DNA of 64,000 bases from Mycoplasma zalophidermidis. Its GTDB lineage: Bacteria > Bacillota_I > Bacilli_A > Mycoplasmatales > Metamycoplasmataceae. Of this stretch, positions 52,991 through 62,843 are shown one piece after another. Position 1 is the stretch's first letter, and every line of letters begins with the position of its first letter. Made by a program: the position numbers and the translations under genes. The DNA is taken from the NCBI RefSeq assembly GCF_018913985.1, contig NZ_JAHMHK010000001.1, forward strand, positions 124,001-188,000, in the 5' to 3' direction. Under the pieces are notes generated by a model. The model searched no databases. It had not been told where the DNA came from and was given only the letters and a program-made list of their open reading frames with translations.

Positions 52991-54822
52991 TTTTTAATTA
53001 AATACACCTTAACTTTTTCTTGCATTTTTACATTCAATAACGGTGTCGCAAAATGAGTAATTAAAGAAAATAAAGAAGTTAATAAAATAGCTATAAAAGC
53101 ACATTCCAACATCACATTACCTGAATTAGAACCGTGTTTATTTAATTCTGCCACCATTCTTGTTGTTAACGTTTGTTGAGGGTAAAGCAACGAAAAGACT
53201 CTTGAATTTTGTCTTCCTGAAGTTAATAAAAATGGTGATGCTTCAGCAACAAATAGAGTTAGCACCATAAAGAAACAATTAAAAATTGTCGGTGATATCA
53301 ATGGAAGGACTAATTTGAAAAATATTTTTTGGTTACTTAAACCTTTATTTGCGGCTTGTTTAATTAATGTTTTGTTAATTTTTTTGAATCCGTTATTAAA
53401 CTGTTTAATCATTACCGGTATTAACAATACAACAACAGAAGCAACACCAGCCAATAATGATGAATCGTGACCTTTATCTAATGTTCAACCAAAAAGATGG
53501 ATAAAAATACCATACGCAAATAGACCGTGTACTAATGAAGGTAAACCTCCGCTTGTTATTAATAGTGAATTAATTAACTTGCTAAAAAACGTTTTTCTTG
53601 AAAATCTCTCAAAATAAAGTGAAACCATCAAACTAAAAGGTATAACGATAATTGCTGTTCAAATAGCGCCATATAATGTGGTTGACATCGATCAAAGCGT
53701 CGTATCTACACCAAATTTTATAGTTGATGTCGGTTTAATTACTGATAAAAATCCGAATATCAAGATATAAACGAAAACACTAATGATTAACAAGCCAATA
53801 ATTGTAAAAAATAACCACTCGATTGATTTTTGAATATTATCATAAATTTTAGTTCTTTTGGATTCCTTATTATTTCCATTATTTCACTTGTTGGACAATA
53901 TAATTAAATTGTCTTTGTATGTTGTTTTAAACGAATTTGTTTTCATAATTAAAGTAATAAGAAAATTAATTACTCCAATCATAATAATTAATGTTAATGA
54001 TAATGCAAATAGATATTCTTTCACATATCGACTTTTAAAAGCGAAAAAGTTAGTTGTTACCATTGTTGCAGCTGGTTTAACGGAGTTGCTGAAGAAATTT
54101 TTGCCACTAAACCATAAATTATATGAATTATTACTAATCATAATAAATGATGCTGCTGATGCCTCACCAACTACTTTAACAAAAGCCGTAAAACAACATT
54201 TTAAAATTTGCTTTTTATTAGATTTTAATAGTAATTTATAGATAATCAATGTTGAATTTATTCCCAAATCTTTTGCAATTTTTTGCTGGTTAAAATTTAT
54301 GGAATCAAAACAATTTACTAAGTTATTTATCAAAACTGCAGAATTAAATATAATAAACATCAAAACACATGCTATAAAACTTTTTCCATTAAACGAATTA
54401 AACATAAAATGAGTAAAATTCGTTAAAACATTGAGAGCATACAATGCAAAAATCACTGAAGGGGCGCTTCCTATTATTTTCACAATTAGCTTTATAATCT
54501 TGCTTACTTTATTATTAAGTCTAAATGTAATTAAAACTGCACTTTTTATTGATAAAGGAATACTGAAAATTAATGTAAAAATAGCAATTATTATAGAGAT
54601 AGCTATTGAATTAAATATACCTCCCTTAATACCGTCTACATCATCAAAATCAAATGACCAAGGTTTAAATCCAAACTCCTTAACGATATCAAATGATTTT
54701 CAAATTATTACACCTAAAAAAGCTAACATAAAAATTAAAAAAAATATTGCCACAAATAAAGCAAAAAGTTTAATCGGTTTTTTAGATGCGAATTTCCATT
54801 TATATTTACTATTTTTTTTCAT
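52975..54822 (-). CDS. pstA: Fused phosphate ABC transporter permease PstC-PstA
   Basis: The 615-residue protein joins two MetI-type permease domains. The first (residues about 1-300) is PstC-like, with GSAPSVIFALYAL and the EAA-type loop VVGEASAASFIMI. The second is PstA-like, with SGGLPSLVHGLFAYGIF and TLFVAEASPFLLTSG. Twelve or so transmembrane segments are expected. Such a fusion replaces the separate PstC and PstA subunits of the phosphate importer, as known in mycoplasmas. No pstB, pstS or phoU is nearby, so partners must be elsewhere. It starts 6 bases after a TATACT box (54829-54834), without SD. TGA codons, e.g. near 53881, are Trp. Confidence 0.83.
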
Positions 54823-54828
54823 ATATAA

Positions 54829-54834
54829 AGTATA
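54829..54834 (-). promoter_or_regulatory. -10 box of pstCA, leaderless spacing
   Basis: TATACT on the minus strand ends 6 bases before the ATG; no SD. The 66-base divergent gap to the Nudix gene holds both promoters. Confidence 0.5.
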
Positions 54835-54888
54835 AAAAAATATTTAAAATGCAATAATATTTATAAATAAAAGATATAGGAGATACAA

Positions 54889-55422
54889 ATGGAATTATTA
54901 GATATTTATGACAATGAACGTCAAAAAACAGGCAAAACATTCATTCGCGGAGAAGGTTTAGAGTATGGTAGCAACCATATAGTTGCTTTTCTGTGTTTAT
55001 TTAATAAAAAGGGTGAAATGTTAATACAAAAAAGAGTTTCAAATAAACCAAAATATCCTAGTTTGTGAGATGTTAGTGTTGGTGGAGCGGTCGATCATGG
55101 AGAAAGTGCTGTTGAAGGAATAAAACGAGAAGCGTTAGAAGAAATTGGTTATAACTTTGAACCTTTGCATCAAAAAGCGGCATTCACAATCAACCTAAAG
55201 AAAATATTTTGTGACTATTTCATCGGTTTTACTGACTGAGAAATAGAGAAGTTCGAAATTCAAAAAGAAGAAGTTGAACAATTAATGTGAGCCGATTATG
55301 ACACAGTCATTAATTTGATAAGAGAGAATAAGTTCATGAAATATCATGAATCCTTAATCAAATATATTTTTGATATTTGACAAATGCCATATACGAGATT
55401 AAGTGACCCAAACTTAGTGTAA
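54889..55422 (+). CDS. Nudix hydrolase family protein
   Basis: A 177-residue Nudix protein that hydrolyses a nucleoside diphosphate linked to another group, or isomerises isopentenyl diphosphate. The Nudix box is complete (GGAVDHGESAVEGIKREAL then EEIGY, about residues 66-88). Its N-terminus (MELLDIYDNERQKTGKTFIRG) resembles Idi/YfcD-type Nudix proteins, which also fits PSLWDVSVGGAV, but isomerase activity is uncertain. Several TGA codons (55067, 55238, 55286, 55376) are Trp. The SD is AGGAG. It ends 15 bases before the kinase-like gene. Confidence 0.9.
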
Positions 55423-55425
55423 GGA

Positions 55426-55431
55426 TATAAT
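55426..55431 (+). promoter_or_regulatory. -10 box of the tandem kinase gene
   Basis: TATAAT ends 6 bases before the ATG at 55438. AAGG at 55421-55424 is 13 bases away and is unlikely to be the SD. Confidence 0.5.
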
Positions 55432-55437
55432 TTAAAT

Positions 55438-56862
55438 ATGACAAACTATATACAATTCTTAAAAGAAAATATCAGTAAAGAATTATTAAGTGAACTTTCT
55501 GACATCAAATTTATATATAAGGGGTTTCACAACTACACATTTAAGGCTAAATATAAAAGAAAAGACGTACAGGTTAGAATACCTATTTCCAATCTCGTTA
55601 ATCATGATATTGAAGCACAAGTCTTAAAATCACTCTCTACGACTTTATTTTATGAAAATGGAATATTAATTCGTGAGTGATTTGATGGAAAAACACTTGA
55701 AGATATCAAATTAACGAAGGAAATTCAACTGAAAGTAATAAAAAAAATAAAACAATTCCACCAATTACCATTAAATGTGCCAAAAATGGATTTTCATTAC
55801 TACAAAAAGGGCAGTGAAAAATACGCAGATTTAGTCAAGAAATACACAAAAGACGCCAATCTGGTGACTTCACACTGTGACTTATCCGCTAAAAACATAT
55901 TAATAAATGAAACAGGTGATATAGAATTAATAGATTTTGAATGAGTTCGTAAAGCCCATCCCTTTTTTGACGCTATAACATTGGTTCAATCACAGAATTT
56001 TAACACCGATATTGTTAAAACTGAATTTTGCATGACTGACCAACAATTTGAAGAAATAACATTTATATCTGATGAATTCAGACAACATGGTTATGAATCG
56101 GTATATTCAAATTTTGTTATTAATGGCGATAACAAAAAAATAGGAAGAGGATTGACAAATCTTTCTTATGTACAAAATGATTTATTTATACAAATCAAAC
56201 AAAAAAATGAGTTTAATCACCTAAACAAATTATCTTTATTTGACAAACTAAAATGTAATGAAAAAGTTATATTTGAGAATGAAAATATGATAATTAGAAA
56301 ATACATAAATTCATTAGATATTAATTTTGGTAACGAATATATAATTACTGACATTGCGAAGGCAATATCTGAATTACATTGTTCCCGAATTAAATTAAAA
56401 GATAATGTAATTCGTCAAAGAATTGAAAAATACATTGAAGTGTTAAATAACCATAGAAAATTTAACTTAGTATTTACTCCGAATATAATTAAAACACTGT
56501 TAACATATGCGGAATTTTTAACTAATGACGTTCCGTCCCACAATGATTTAAACAAAGAAAATATATTACTTGATAATACTAACAATATTAAGTTTATTGA
56601 CTTTGAATATTCTAGTATGAACAGTATTTATTTTGATCTTTCTTATTGCGCTTCAGCCTTAGAGCTGTCGCCAGAGTTGGAGATAAAATTTCTTAATTCT
56701 TACTCTGAAAATAGCAGTAGAATAATCGATCTAAACGAGTATCATAAAACCAAAGCGTTGGCAAATTTTTACGGAATTGCATGATCGCTAACAATTAATC
56801 CTGAATTTGATTTTTCTTGATTAATAAACAACGTTTTAGATAATCTCAAATATTTTGAATAA
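55438..56862 (+). CDS. Tandem choline/ethanolamine kinase-like protein
   Basis: The 474-residue protein carries two complete kinase-fold units of the choline kinase/aminoglycoside phosphotransferase type. Unit 1 (residues about 1-225) has HCDLSAKN at 146-153 and IDFEW from 165. Unit 2 (about 226-474) has HNDLNKEN at 368-375 and IDFEY near 387. Each has a short GxxN loop (KGFHNYTF; GRGLTNLSY) at its start. Both keep the catalytic HxD...N and metal-binding DFE, so neither looks dead. Known family members use choline, ethanolamine or sugars; substrate here unknown. TGA codons (55678, 55942 and others) are Trp. It follows a Nudix gene. Confidence 0.85.
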
Positions 56863-56941
56863 AAAGCATTAATTAATAAAACAACCAAAAAATTATAAAA
56901 AAGTTCGTTTTTTTATTGCGTGCTTATTTTTACTTTATATA

Positions 56942-56947
56942 TATAAT
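56942..56947 (+). promoter_or_regulatory. -10 box of the RluD-like gene
   Basis: TATAAT ends 6 bases before the ATG at 56954, with no SD. Confidence 0.55.
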
Positions 56948-56953
56948 GTTAAT

Positions 56954-57871
56954 ATGATTAAATTAGAAGTTACATATAAAGAGAGAATAGATAAATATAT
57001 TTCAGATAATACCGAATTATCAAGAAACGATGTTAAGCAATTAATCTTACAAGGCGCGGTTTTGTTAAACGATAATACAATACCAGTCAACAAACCAAAA
57101 TACATTGTTCAACCAGGTTGAAATATTACTATTACAAAATTAATCGATAAGGAAACTAATGTTGTTCCTAGAAAAATGGACTTAGACATTGTTTATGAAG
57201 ATGATGATTTAGTTGTTTTAAACAAACCTACAGATTTAGTTGTTCATCCAGCACCAGGGCATCATGATGATACATTGGTAAATGGATTGCTGTTTCATTT
57301 CAAGACACTATCAAACGAAAATGGTTTATTGAGGCCAGGCATAGTTCATAGAATCGATAAAGACACAAGTGGATTGCTAATTATAGCCAAAAATAATGAA
57401 ACCCACGTTAAATTGGTTGAAATGTTAAAAAATCATAAAATTCATCGTTCATATTTGGCTATTTGCGATGGTTTAATTGAAAATAAAATAACCAAAATAA
57501 ATTTACCAATTAACAGACACGCAAATGATCGTAAGAAGATGACTGTCCACAAGGATGGGAAAGATTCAATTACCACAGTGTATCTACTTAAGCATTTTTA
57601 TTTAGAAAAAGAACCAAAATCGTTAGTGAGATGTCAACTTGAAACTGGTCGTACTCATCAAATTCGTGTACACTTAAAATATATTGGGCACCCAGTTTAT
57701 GGAGATCCTGTGTATAACAAAAAAATTGATGAATTCAATCAACGTTTACATGCTTATAAATTAGAATTTATTCATCCAATCAGCGATAAAAAAGTTACTG
57801 TTTTTGCACCTATACCAAATGAATTTAACATTACGGATTTTGATTTTAGCGAATTGAAAAACGAAGAATAA
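56954..57871 (+). CDS. rluD: RluD-family 23S rRNA pseudouridine synthase
   Basis: A 305-residue pseudouridine synthase. The N-terminal S4 domain (ELSRNDVKQLILQGAVLLND) precedes the catalytic domain with HPAPGHHDDTLVN, the catalytic Asp in IVHRIDKDTSGLLI, and LETGRTHQIRVHLKYIGHPV. The sequence is closer to RluD (modifying helix 69 of 23S rRNA) than the 43275 paralogue, although the exact target is not proven. One TGA (57119) is Trp. Followed 12 bases later by a membrane-protein gene. Confidence 0.93.
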
Positions 57872-57883
57872 TTAAGGAGAAAA

Positions 57884-58717
57884 ATGAAAAGAACATATTT
57901 AAACATAAATAGTACAGCCGAGTTATGAAAGCTGGAAAAAACAACATTTCGTAAATACGTGATTGGCTCATTAATATCTATACTTGTAGTTGCGATAGTA
58001 ATATTAGTACATCAAATATCACTATTTATACTTCAATATAAAGATGGAGTGTTTACAACAAAAGTAGATAATAGCTCAGTCCTTATTTATAACATCTTAA
58101 TTCCATTGTTGTATATCGCAATATGAGTATGGATATCTATATCATACATTTTGGGAATGATTAAAAGTTATCAAAATAAAAGTTTTGAACATTTAAAACC
58201 TGGTACAGCCACTTTTTTTGGAATAATGTCGTTTATAAGCTTTTTCCAAATTATTACTTTCTTTATATCAAAAGGCAACACTTCAAACACAAAATTGAAC
58301 ACTTTACAAATATTACAATTAGTATTACCTATTATAATTTCGTTCCTAACAATATCTTTATATTATGGATTTGTGCGTGAAACTAAATTTATTTATATCG
58401 CTTTTGCAAACGCTAAACAATTCGAGCTTATCAAGACAATTGGCCAAAGCACTAACATGTTTTCAGACTTAAATAATATTTTCAATCATAATTCAGTGTC
58501 ACCAGAATCTTCACAAAATCAAATGCCTAATCAACCCGCAGACGAAACCGAAGCCGAGATAGTTAAAACTGATAGACAACAAAAAATAGAAAAATTGCTA
58601 ATGCTTCCAAATTATCGTTTATACGAAATAGCTAAGAAATTGTATATTAGTGGCTATGAAAAAATGGAAAAAGAGGAATTGGTTAACAAAATAATTGACA
58701 TTACTGACAAAAAATAA
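57884..58717 (+). CDS. Membrane protein with a Rho_N/SAP-like C-terminal domain
   Basis: The 277-residue protein has four predicted transmembrane segments (about 26-52, 70-92, 105-125 and 138-160) and then a cytosolic tail. The last 45 residues, with LYEIAKKLYISGYEKMEKEEL, match the Rho N-terminal/SAP-like helical fold that binds nucleic acids. A linker rich in Pro, Asn and Gln separates the parts. The combination suggests tethering of DNA or RNA to the membrane, but this is inference. The SD AAGGAG is good. TGA codons at 57926 and 58124 are Trp. No family name recognised. Confidence 0.75.
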
Positions 58718-58723
58718 TTAGAT

Positions 58724-58746
58724 TTGTGGCGCTTTGCTACAATTTT
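58724..58746 (+). terminator. Weak terminator before rnhB
   Basis: A 7-bp stem TTGTGGC/GCTACAA (one G-T) with a 5-base loop is followed by only four Ts, so readthrough to rnhB is likely. Confidence 0.55.
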
Positions 58747-58759
58747 AATTAGGAGATAA

Positions 58760-59383
58760 ATGGAATATAAAGTTAATATCGAATTAAGAGAATTTAAAAA
58801 TCTAAAACAAGTTTTAGGTTTGGATGAAGCAGGTAGAGGCTGCTGTGCTGGCCCATTAGTTGTTGCGGGAGTAGTATTCCCTCCTAATTATTCAAGCCCA
58901 TTAATAAACGATTCTAAAAAATTAAATGCAAAACAAAGAGAAATTGCTTTCGAACAGATTAAAAGAGATGCTATTAAATACGATATTAAATTTTTAACCA
59001 GTATTGAGGTTGATAAATTAAATCCTAAAGCCAGCTCTGTAAAACTAATGACTGAAATTGCGAACCAATTTAATGATGTTGATTTAGTTATTACAGATTA
59101 TGAAAAATTGCCTAATTGTACTGTGAAACAACTAAATTTAGTGAAAGGCGATTCAAAATCTCTTACTGTCGCAGCTGCTTCAATTTTAGCGAAAGTTTCG
59201 AGAGACAGATATATGGATGAATTGGATATTAAATATCCTCAATACTCGTTCAAAACACACAAAGGTTATGGAACTTTCAAACATAAACAAGCAATGGAAA
59301 AATATGGATTAATTCCAGAACACAGAAAAAGTTATAAAAATGTTAAATTAGCATACGAAACATTTTTAAGAAATAAGGAGTAA
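58760..59383 (+). CDS. rnhB: Ribonuclease HII
   Basis: RNase HII removes RNA from RNA-DNA hybrids and single ribonucleotides from DNA. The 207 residues show GLDEAGRGCCAGPLVVAGV (catalytic Asp and Glu), ITDYEKL, KGDSKSLTVAAASILAK and HKGYGTFKHKQAM. It has a good SD (TTAGGAG). It ends one base before the nitroreductase ATG. Confidence 0.96.
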   Translation: MEYKVNIELREFKNLKQVLGLDEAGRGCCAGPLVVAGVVFPPNYSSPLINDSKKLNAKQREIAFEQIKRDAIKYDIKFLTSIEVDKLNPKASSVKLMTEIANQFNDVDLVITDYEKLPNCTVKQLNLVKGDSKSLTVAAASILAKVSRDRYMDELDIKYPQYSFKTHKGYGTFKHKQAMEKYGLIPEHRKSYKNVKLAYETFLRNKE

Positions 59384-59384
59384 A

Positions 59385-60122
59385 ATGAGTTTTTATAATA
59401 AAGCTATCGAAAGATACAGTGTTCGTGAATACGACACAAACAAAAAAATTACCGATGAAGATTACAATAAAATAATAAATGTTATTAAATCTGCACCGAC
59501 ATCTTCAAATTGACATTCATCGAGTGTTATTGTGATAAGAGATAGAGAAATATTAAATAAATTAGGAGAAACTAGTAAATATACTGGTGCAATAAAATCA
59601 TGCGATATGTTTTTGGTTTTTTTAGCAGACTACAATAGAATGAATATTGCAAAATTAAAACACCCAGAACTACAATATAATAGTCATTCGTCTGAATCTT
59701 ATACAGTGGCAGTTGGTGATGCATTTATACAAGCTACAATGGCTCAAGATATTGCTACAGATTTAGGATTAGGAACTTGTTTTATAGGTCTTGTCAGAAC
59801 GATCGAAAAAGAAATAATTGACTTATTAAATATAAAAGGTCAAGCATTCCCTGTAGTTGGATTAACAATTGGTCACAGACTTAATGACGGACACGTTAAA
59901 CCTAAATTAAACCGTGTATACGAAAACTTCTATGACTACAATAATTTAAATCATGAAGTAGAACAATACGATACTCAACTTATTAAACATTTAAACGAAA
60001 TCTCGCCAGATAAAAAAGCATTTTCATACACTGAAGCAACCATTAAATCTGCTTCATCATATCGTATGGATACTGATTTAATCGAAGAAATTTGAAATCT
60101 TGAATTAGTAAATAATAAATAG
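59385..60122 (+). CDS. NfsA/FRP-type FMN nitroreductase family protein
   Basis: A 245-residue flavoprotein that reduces quinones, nitro compounds or flavin with NAD(P)H. Family marks are the FMN-binding RYSVREYD near the N-terminus, SAPTSSNW, DAFIQATMAQDIATDLGLGTCFIG and VVGLTIGHR. The size and C-terminal arm resemble NfsA/NfrA. TGA codons (59511, 60093) are Trp. SD AAGGAG sits in the rnhB end; likely cotranscribed with rnhB. Confidence 0.9.
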
Positions 60123-60148
60123 TTTGTTAATATGGCAAACTTTTTTTT
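60121..60148 (+). terminator. Terminator of the nitroreductase gene
   Basis: A 6-bp stem AGTTTG/CAAACT with a 9-base loop and seven Ts. A further small hairpin CCTGTTT/AAACAGG (60171-60188) follows; its role is unknown. The rest of 60189-60300 shows nothing clear. Confidence 0.85.
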
Positions 60149-60318
60149 ATACAAAAAAGCATAAAAAACACCTGTTTGTGGAAACAGGCGGTACATTAAA
60201 GTTATACAACCTCAATGACGACTCATCGCAATTAATTTATACCATATTAACCGATTTAACCTAATTTATTTATTTAAATCTTATTGTGTTGGTAAAATGT
60301 AAATGCCAAGGAGGCAAT

Positions 60319-61110
60319 ATGAATATTAAATATGATTATCCTTATGTTTTTAAAAATAATAAACAACCACATAAGCCTGTAATATTTGTTCATGGTTTCA
60401 ACTCAAAACCAGCGACATTTTTAATTTTTGAAAATTATTGAATAAAAACAGACTATTACGCAATTCAATTCCCAGGTTGCAATGGTGTAAAGGCAATAAA
60501 AAATCATGAGTTAAGTGTGAACCAATATGCAAAATTGTTAATCAAATTTATAATTGATAACAATCTTAAAGATGTAACATTAATTGGTCACTCAATGGGG
60601 GGTGGAATTATTTCATTAGCTTATAAATTGCGTCCTGATTTAATAGGTAAAATGGTGTTTGTTGCGCCGATGAATAAAACATCTCTAAAAACTGTTGATA
60701 CTTATAATTCAACATATTTTCCGAAGAATTTTGAAGAATTTTTAAACTTTTTATCTGTTCTTTACTATGATATTAGTAAATTTACAAACGATAAAAAATG
60801 AATGAAACTAGCTAAAGAAAATTTCAATCCTAACGATTACAATAACCCAGATGTAATTAAATTAGGTAATTCATTACCTGTATTAGAACTTCATAACCAA
60901 ATTGAAGATGGATTAAAATCAATTAAAGTGCCTTCTTTATTAATTCTAGGTGAAAAAGATGGAGTAATTGACAGAGAAAATTGTCTAAAATATTTTCGCG
61001 AAAATGTTGAGAATATTAAAACGGTCTTTATTCCAAAAACTGGTCACATGATGTTTGAAGAAAACTGGGAAGAATTTATTTCAATTCTAGAACCTTTTAT
61101 TATTTCTTAA
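60319..61110 (+). CDS. Alpha/beta hydrolase family protein
   Basis: A 263-residue alpha/beta-fold hydrolase. The oxyanion segment is VIFVHGFNSK, the nucleophile Ser lies in IGHSMGGG (residue about 95), the acid in LLILGEKDGVID and the His in PKTGHMMFEE. An esterase or lipase activity is likely, as in other mycoplasma members; substrate unknown. No signal peptide, so it is cytosolic. SD AGGAGG stands 7 bases before the ATG. One TGA (60799) and one near 60439 are Trp. Confidence 0.9.
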
Positions 61111-61135
61111 AAAGAATAAAAGGTTACTATAAACA

Positions 61136-61166
61136 AAAAATTAACATTTTTGAGATGTTAATTTTT
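61136..61166. terminator. Bidirectional terminator between alpha/beta hydrolase and yebC
   Basis: A 12-bp A/T-rich stem (AAAAATTAACAT/ATGTTAATTTTT) with a 7-base loop has T runs on both strands. Confidence 0.85.
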
Positions 61167-61184
61167 ATTTGGAATTTTTAGTTA

Positions 61185-61934
61185 TTATTCGTCGTTATCT
61201 TCTGGAAGTTCTATGTTGTGGAATACTTCTTGAACATCATCATCATCTTCAAGTTTGGCAATAAATTCCTTGATTTTTTCTGCTTTTTCTCCACTAAATT
61301 CAACAGTTGAATTTGGTACATATGTAACTTCACATTGTAAAAATTCGCTGATTCCTAATTCGTTTTCTAATGCGGCCTTAAGTTCTGGAAAACTTTCCGG
61401 AGCACATGAAATTAGATACGAACTTTCATCAGTGTCGATGTCTGTTGCACCATGTTCTAGTGCGCACAGTGTTATTGTATCTTCATCAATTAAATCTTTA
61501 GAAACTTCTAACACTCCTTGTAAATCAAATTGAAATGGAACTTGACCTGTCTTGCCTAATACCGCATTTTGACGGTTGAATAATGCAGCCATAGAAGATT
61601 TGGTTCTATTCATGTTATCACTTAGAGTTTTAATTAAGAAGGTAGCTCCTCCTGTTATTGTTGCATTGAATAATGTTTCAACAAAATTTGCTCCATCTTT
61701 AGCTTCTCCTTTTGCTTTTGCTAACGCTCTTTCAATATTTGCTTTTGGCATGTTTTTTGATTTTGCCTTAGCTATTGCAAGTTTTAAGGCCGGGTTAGAG
61801 TCTACGTCAGCTCCTCCCGGTCCTGTAGCAACAACATAAATTTCTTTAAATAATTTTTGAAATATTTTTCCTCTTGCTTTATCTTGAGCACCTTTACGGT
61901 GTGCTATGTTTGCTGAATGTGAATGTCCTGCCAT
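61185..61934 (-). CDS. yebC: YebC/PmpR family protein
   Basis: The 249-residue protein belongs to the YebC/TACO1 family, seen as a DNA-binding regulator or, in recent work, a factor that relieves ribosome stalling at prolines. The start MAGHSHSANIAHRKGAQDKARGKIF is diagnostic, and GPGGADVDSNPALKLAI follows. The C-terminal acidic tail (EDNDE) is typical. SD AAGGAGAG overlaps the nadE end; the ATG is 1 base after the nadE stop. Confidence 0.95.
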   Translation of the reverse strand: MAGHSHSANIAHRKGAQDKARGKIFQKLFKEIYVVATGPGGADVDSNPALKLAIAKAKSKNMPKANIERALAKAKGEAKDGANFVETLFNATITGGATFLIKTLSDNMNRTKSSMAALFNRQNAVLGKTGQVPFQFDLQGVLEVSKDLIDEDTITLCALEHGATDIDTDESSYLISCAPESFPELKAALENELGISEFLQCEVTYVPNSTVEFSGEKAEKIKEFIAKLEDDDDVQEVFHNIELPEDNDE

Positions 61935-61935
61935 T

Positions 61936-62739
61936 TTATCTCTCCTTTTTAAAAAATTCTTTTATTGATTTTGGTTGATAAGGCTTTTGTCTTTTATGAT
62001 GAGTGTTTTTATGCAACCTATCGATTTTTAATTTTATATCACTATTTATTAAATTAAAATTATTATTTAAATAATTATCTAAATCGGCATAAGAAAATCC
62101 AAGTTCATCTTCATCGCTTTGACCTTCTCACAAACCTGCCGATGGTTTTTTATTAATGATAGATTCAGGAACGTTTAAATATCTGGCCATTAATCGCACC
62201 TCGTTTTTCAATAATCGGCTTATTGGCAAAATATCAGCTCCACCATCACCATGTTTTGTAAAATATCCAATGAATAATTCATCTTCATTGTCAGTTCCGG
62301 CAACAATATAGTTATGTTGTTGCGCCAGAGCATATAATGTTGTCATTCTTAATCTTGGTTTAATGTTGCTTAAAGACATTTTGTCATCTACACACGTTAC
62401 ACGTTTAATTTCGTCAAAAGTATTTTTTAAATCTACAGTGACTGTTTGTAGGTCCAAATTTTTCATTAACTCCTCAATATGAACTAAATCAAAACTCATT
62501 GAATCAATAGGCATTACCACACCAAGCGTATTATCAGGAAAAGCCTTTTTAGCTAACGCAGCAACCAAACTTGAATCAATTCCACCGCTTATTCCAACTA
62601 TAATTCCTTTTGCGTGAGCTTTTTTAACTCTTTGGGTTAATCAGCCAACTAAATAATCAGTATACTCCTTAATCTTTTCAAAATCAGGACTTGCATTAAT
62701 TGAATTACCAACTCTTAAACCAATACGCTTTATCGACAT
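61936..62739 (-). CDS. nadE: NH3-dependent NAD+ synthetase
   Basis: NadE makes NAD from deamido-NAD with ammonia. The 267 residues contain the PP-loop GISGGIDSSLVAAL, AGTDNEDELFIGYFTKHGDGGADI and the adenine-binding SAGLWEGQSDEDELG. TGA codons (62126, 62641) are Trp. SD TAGGAGG precedes the ATG by 6 bases. It is cotranscribed with yebC. No glutaminase domain, so free ammonia is the donor. Confidence 0.96.
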
Positions 62740-62821
62740 AATTTCCTCCTAATAAATAGATAATACAATTATAAAGTATTATTTAAAGATAAAAGTACTA
62801 GAAATTACTATAAAAATTACA

Positions 62822-62843
62822 AAAAAAGCCAATCAGGCTTTTA
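62822..62843 (-). terminator. Terminator of the endonuclease-like gene
   Basis: A 7-bp stem AAAAGCC/GGCTTTT with a 5-base loop and Ts on the minus strand; it covers the stop codon at 62841-62843. Confidence 0.85.

Noticed and set aside
60150-60318. Possible small RNA (SRP RNA or tRNA) between nitroreductase and alpha/beta hydrolase
   Set aside because: Only one small hairpin (CCTGTTT/AAACAGG) is visible; no SRP tetraloop motif, T-loop or CCA was found.
61255-61839. Open frames antisense to yebC
   Set aside because: They have no SD, no family features and merely mirror the yebC codon pattern.
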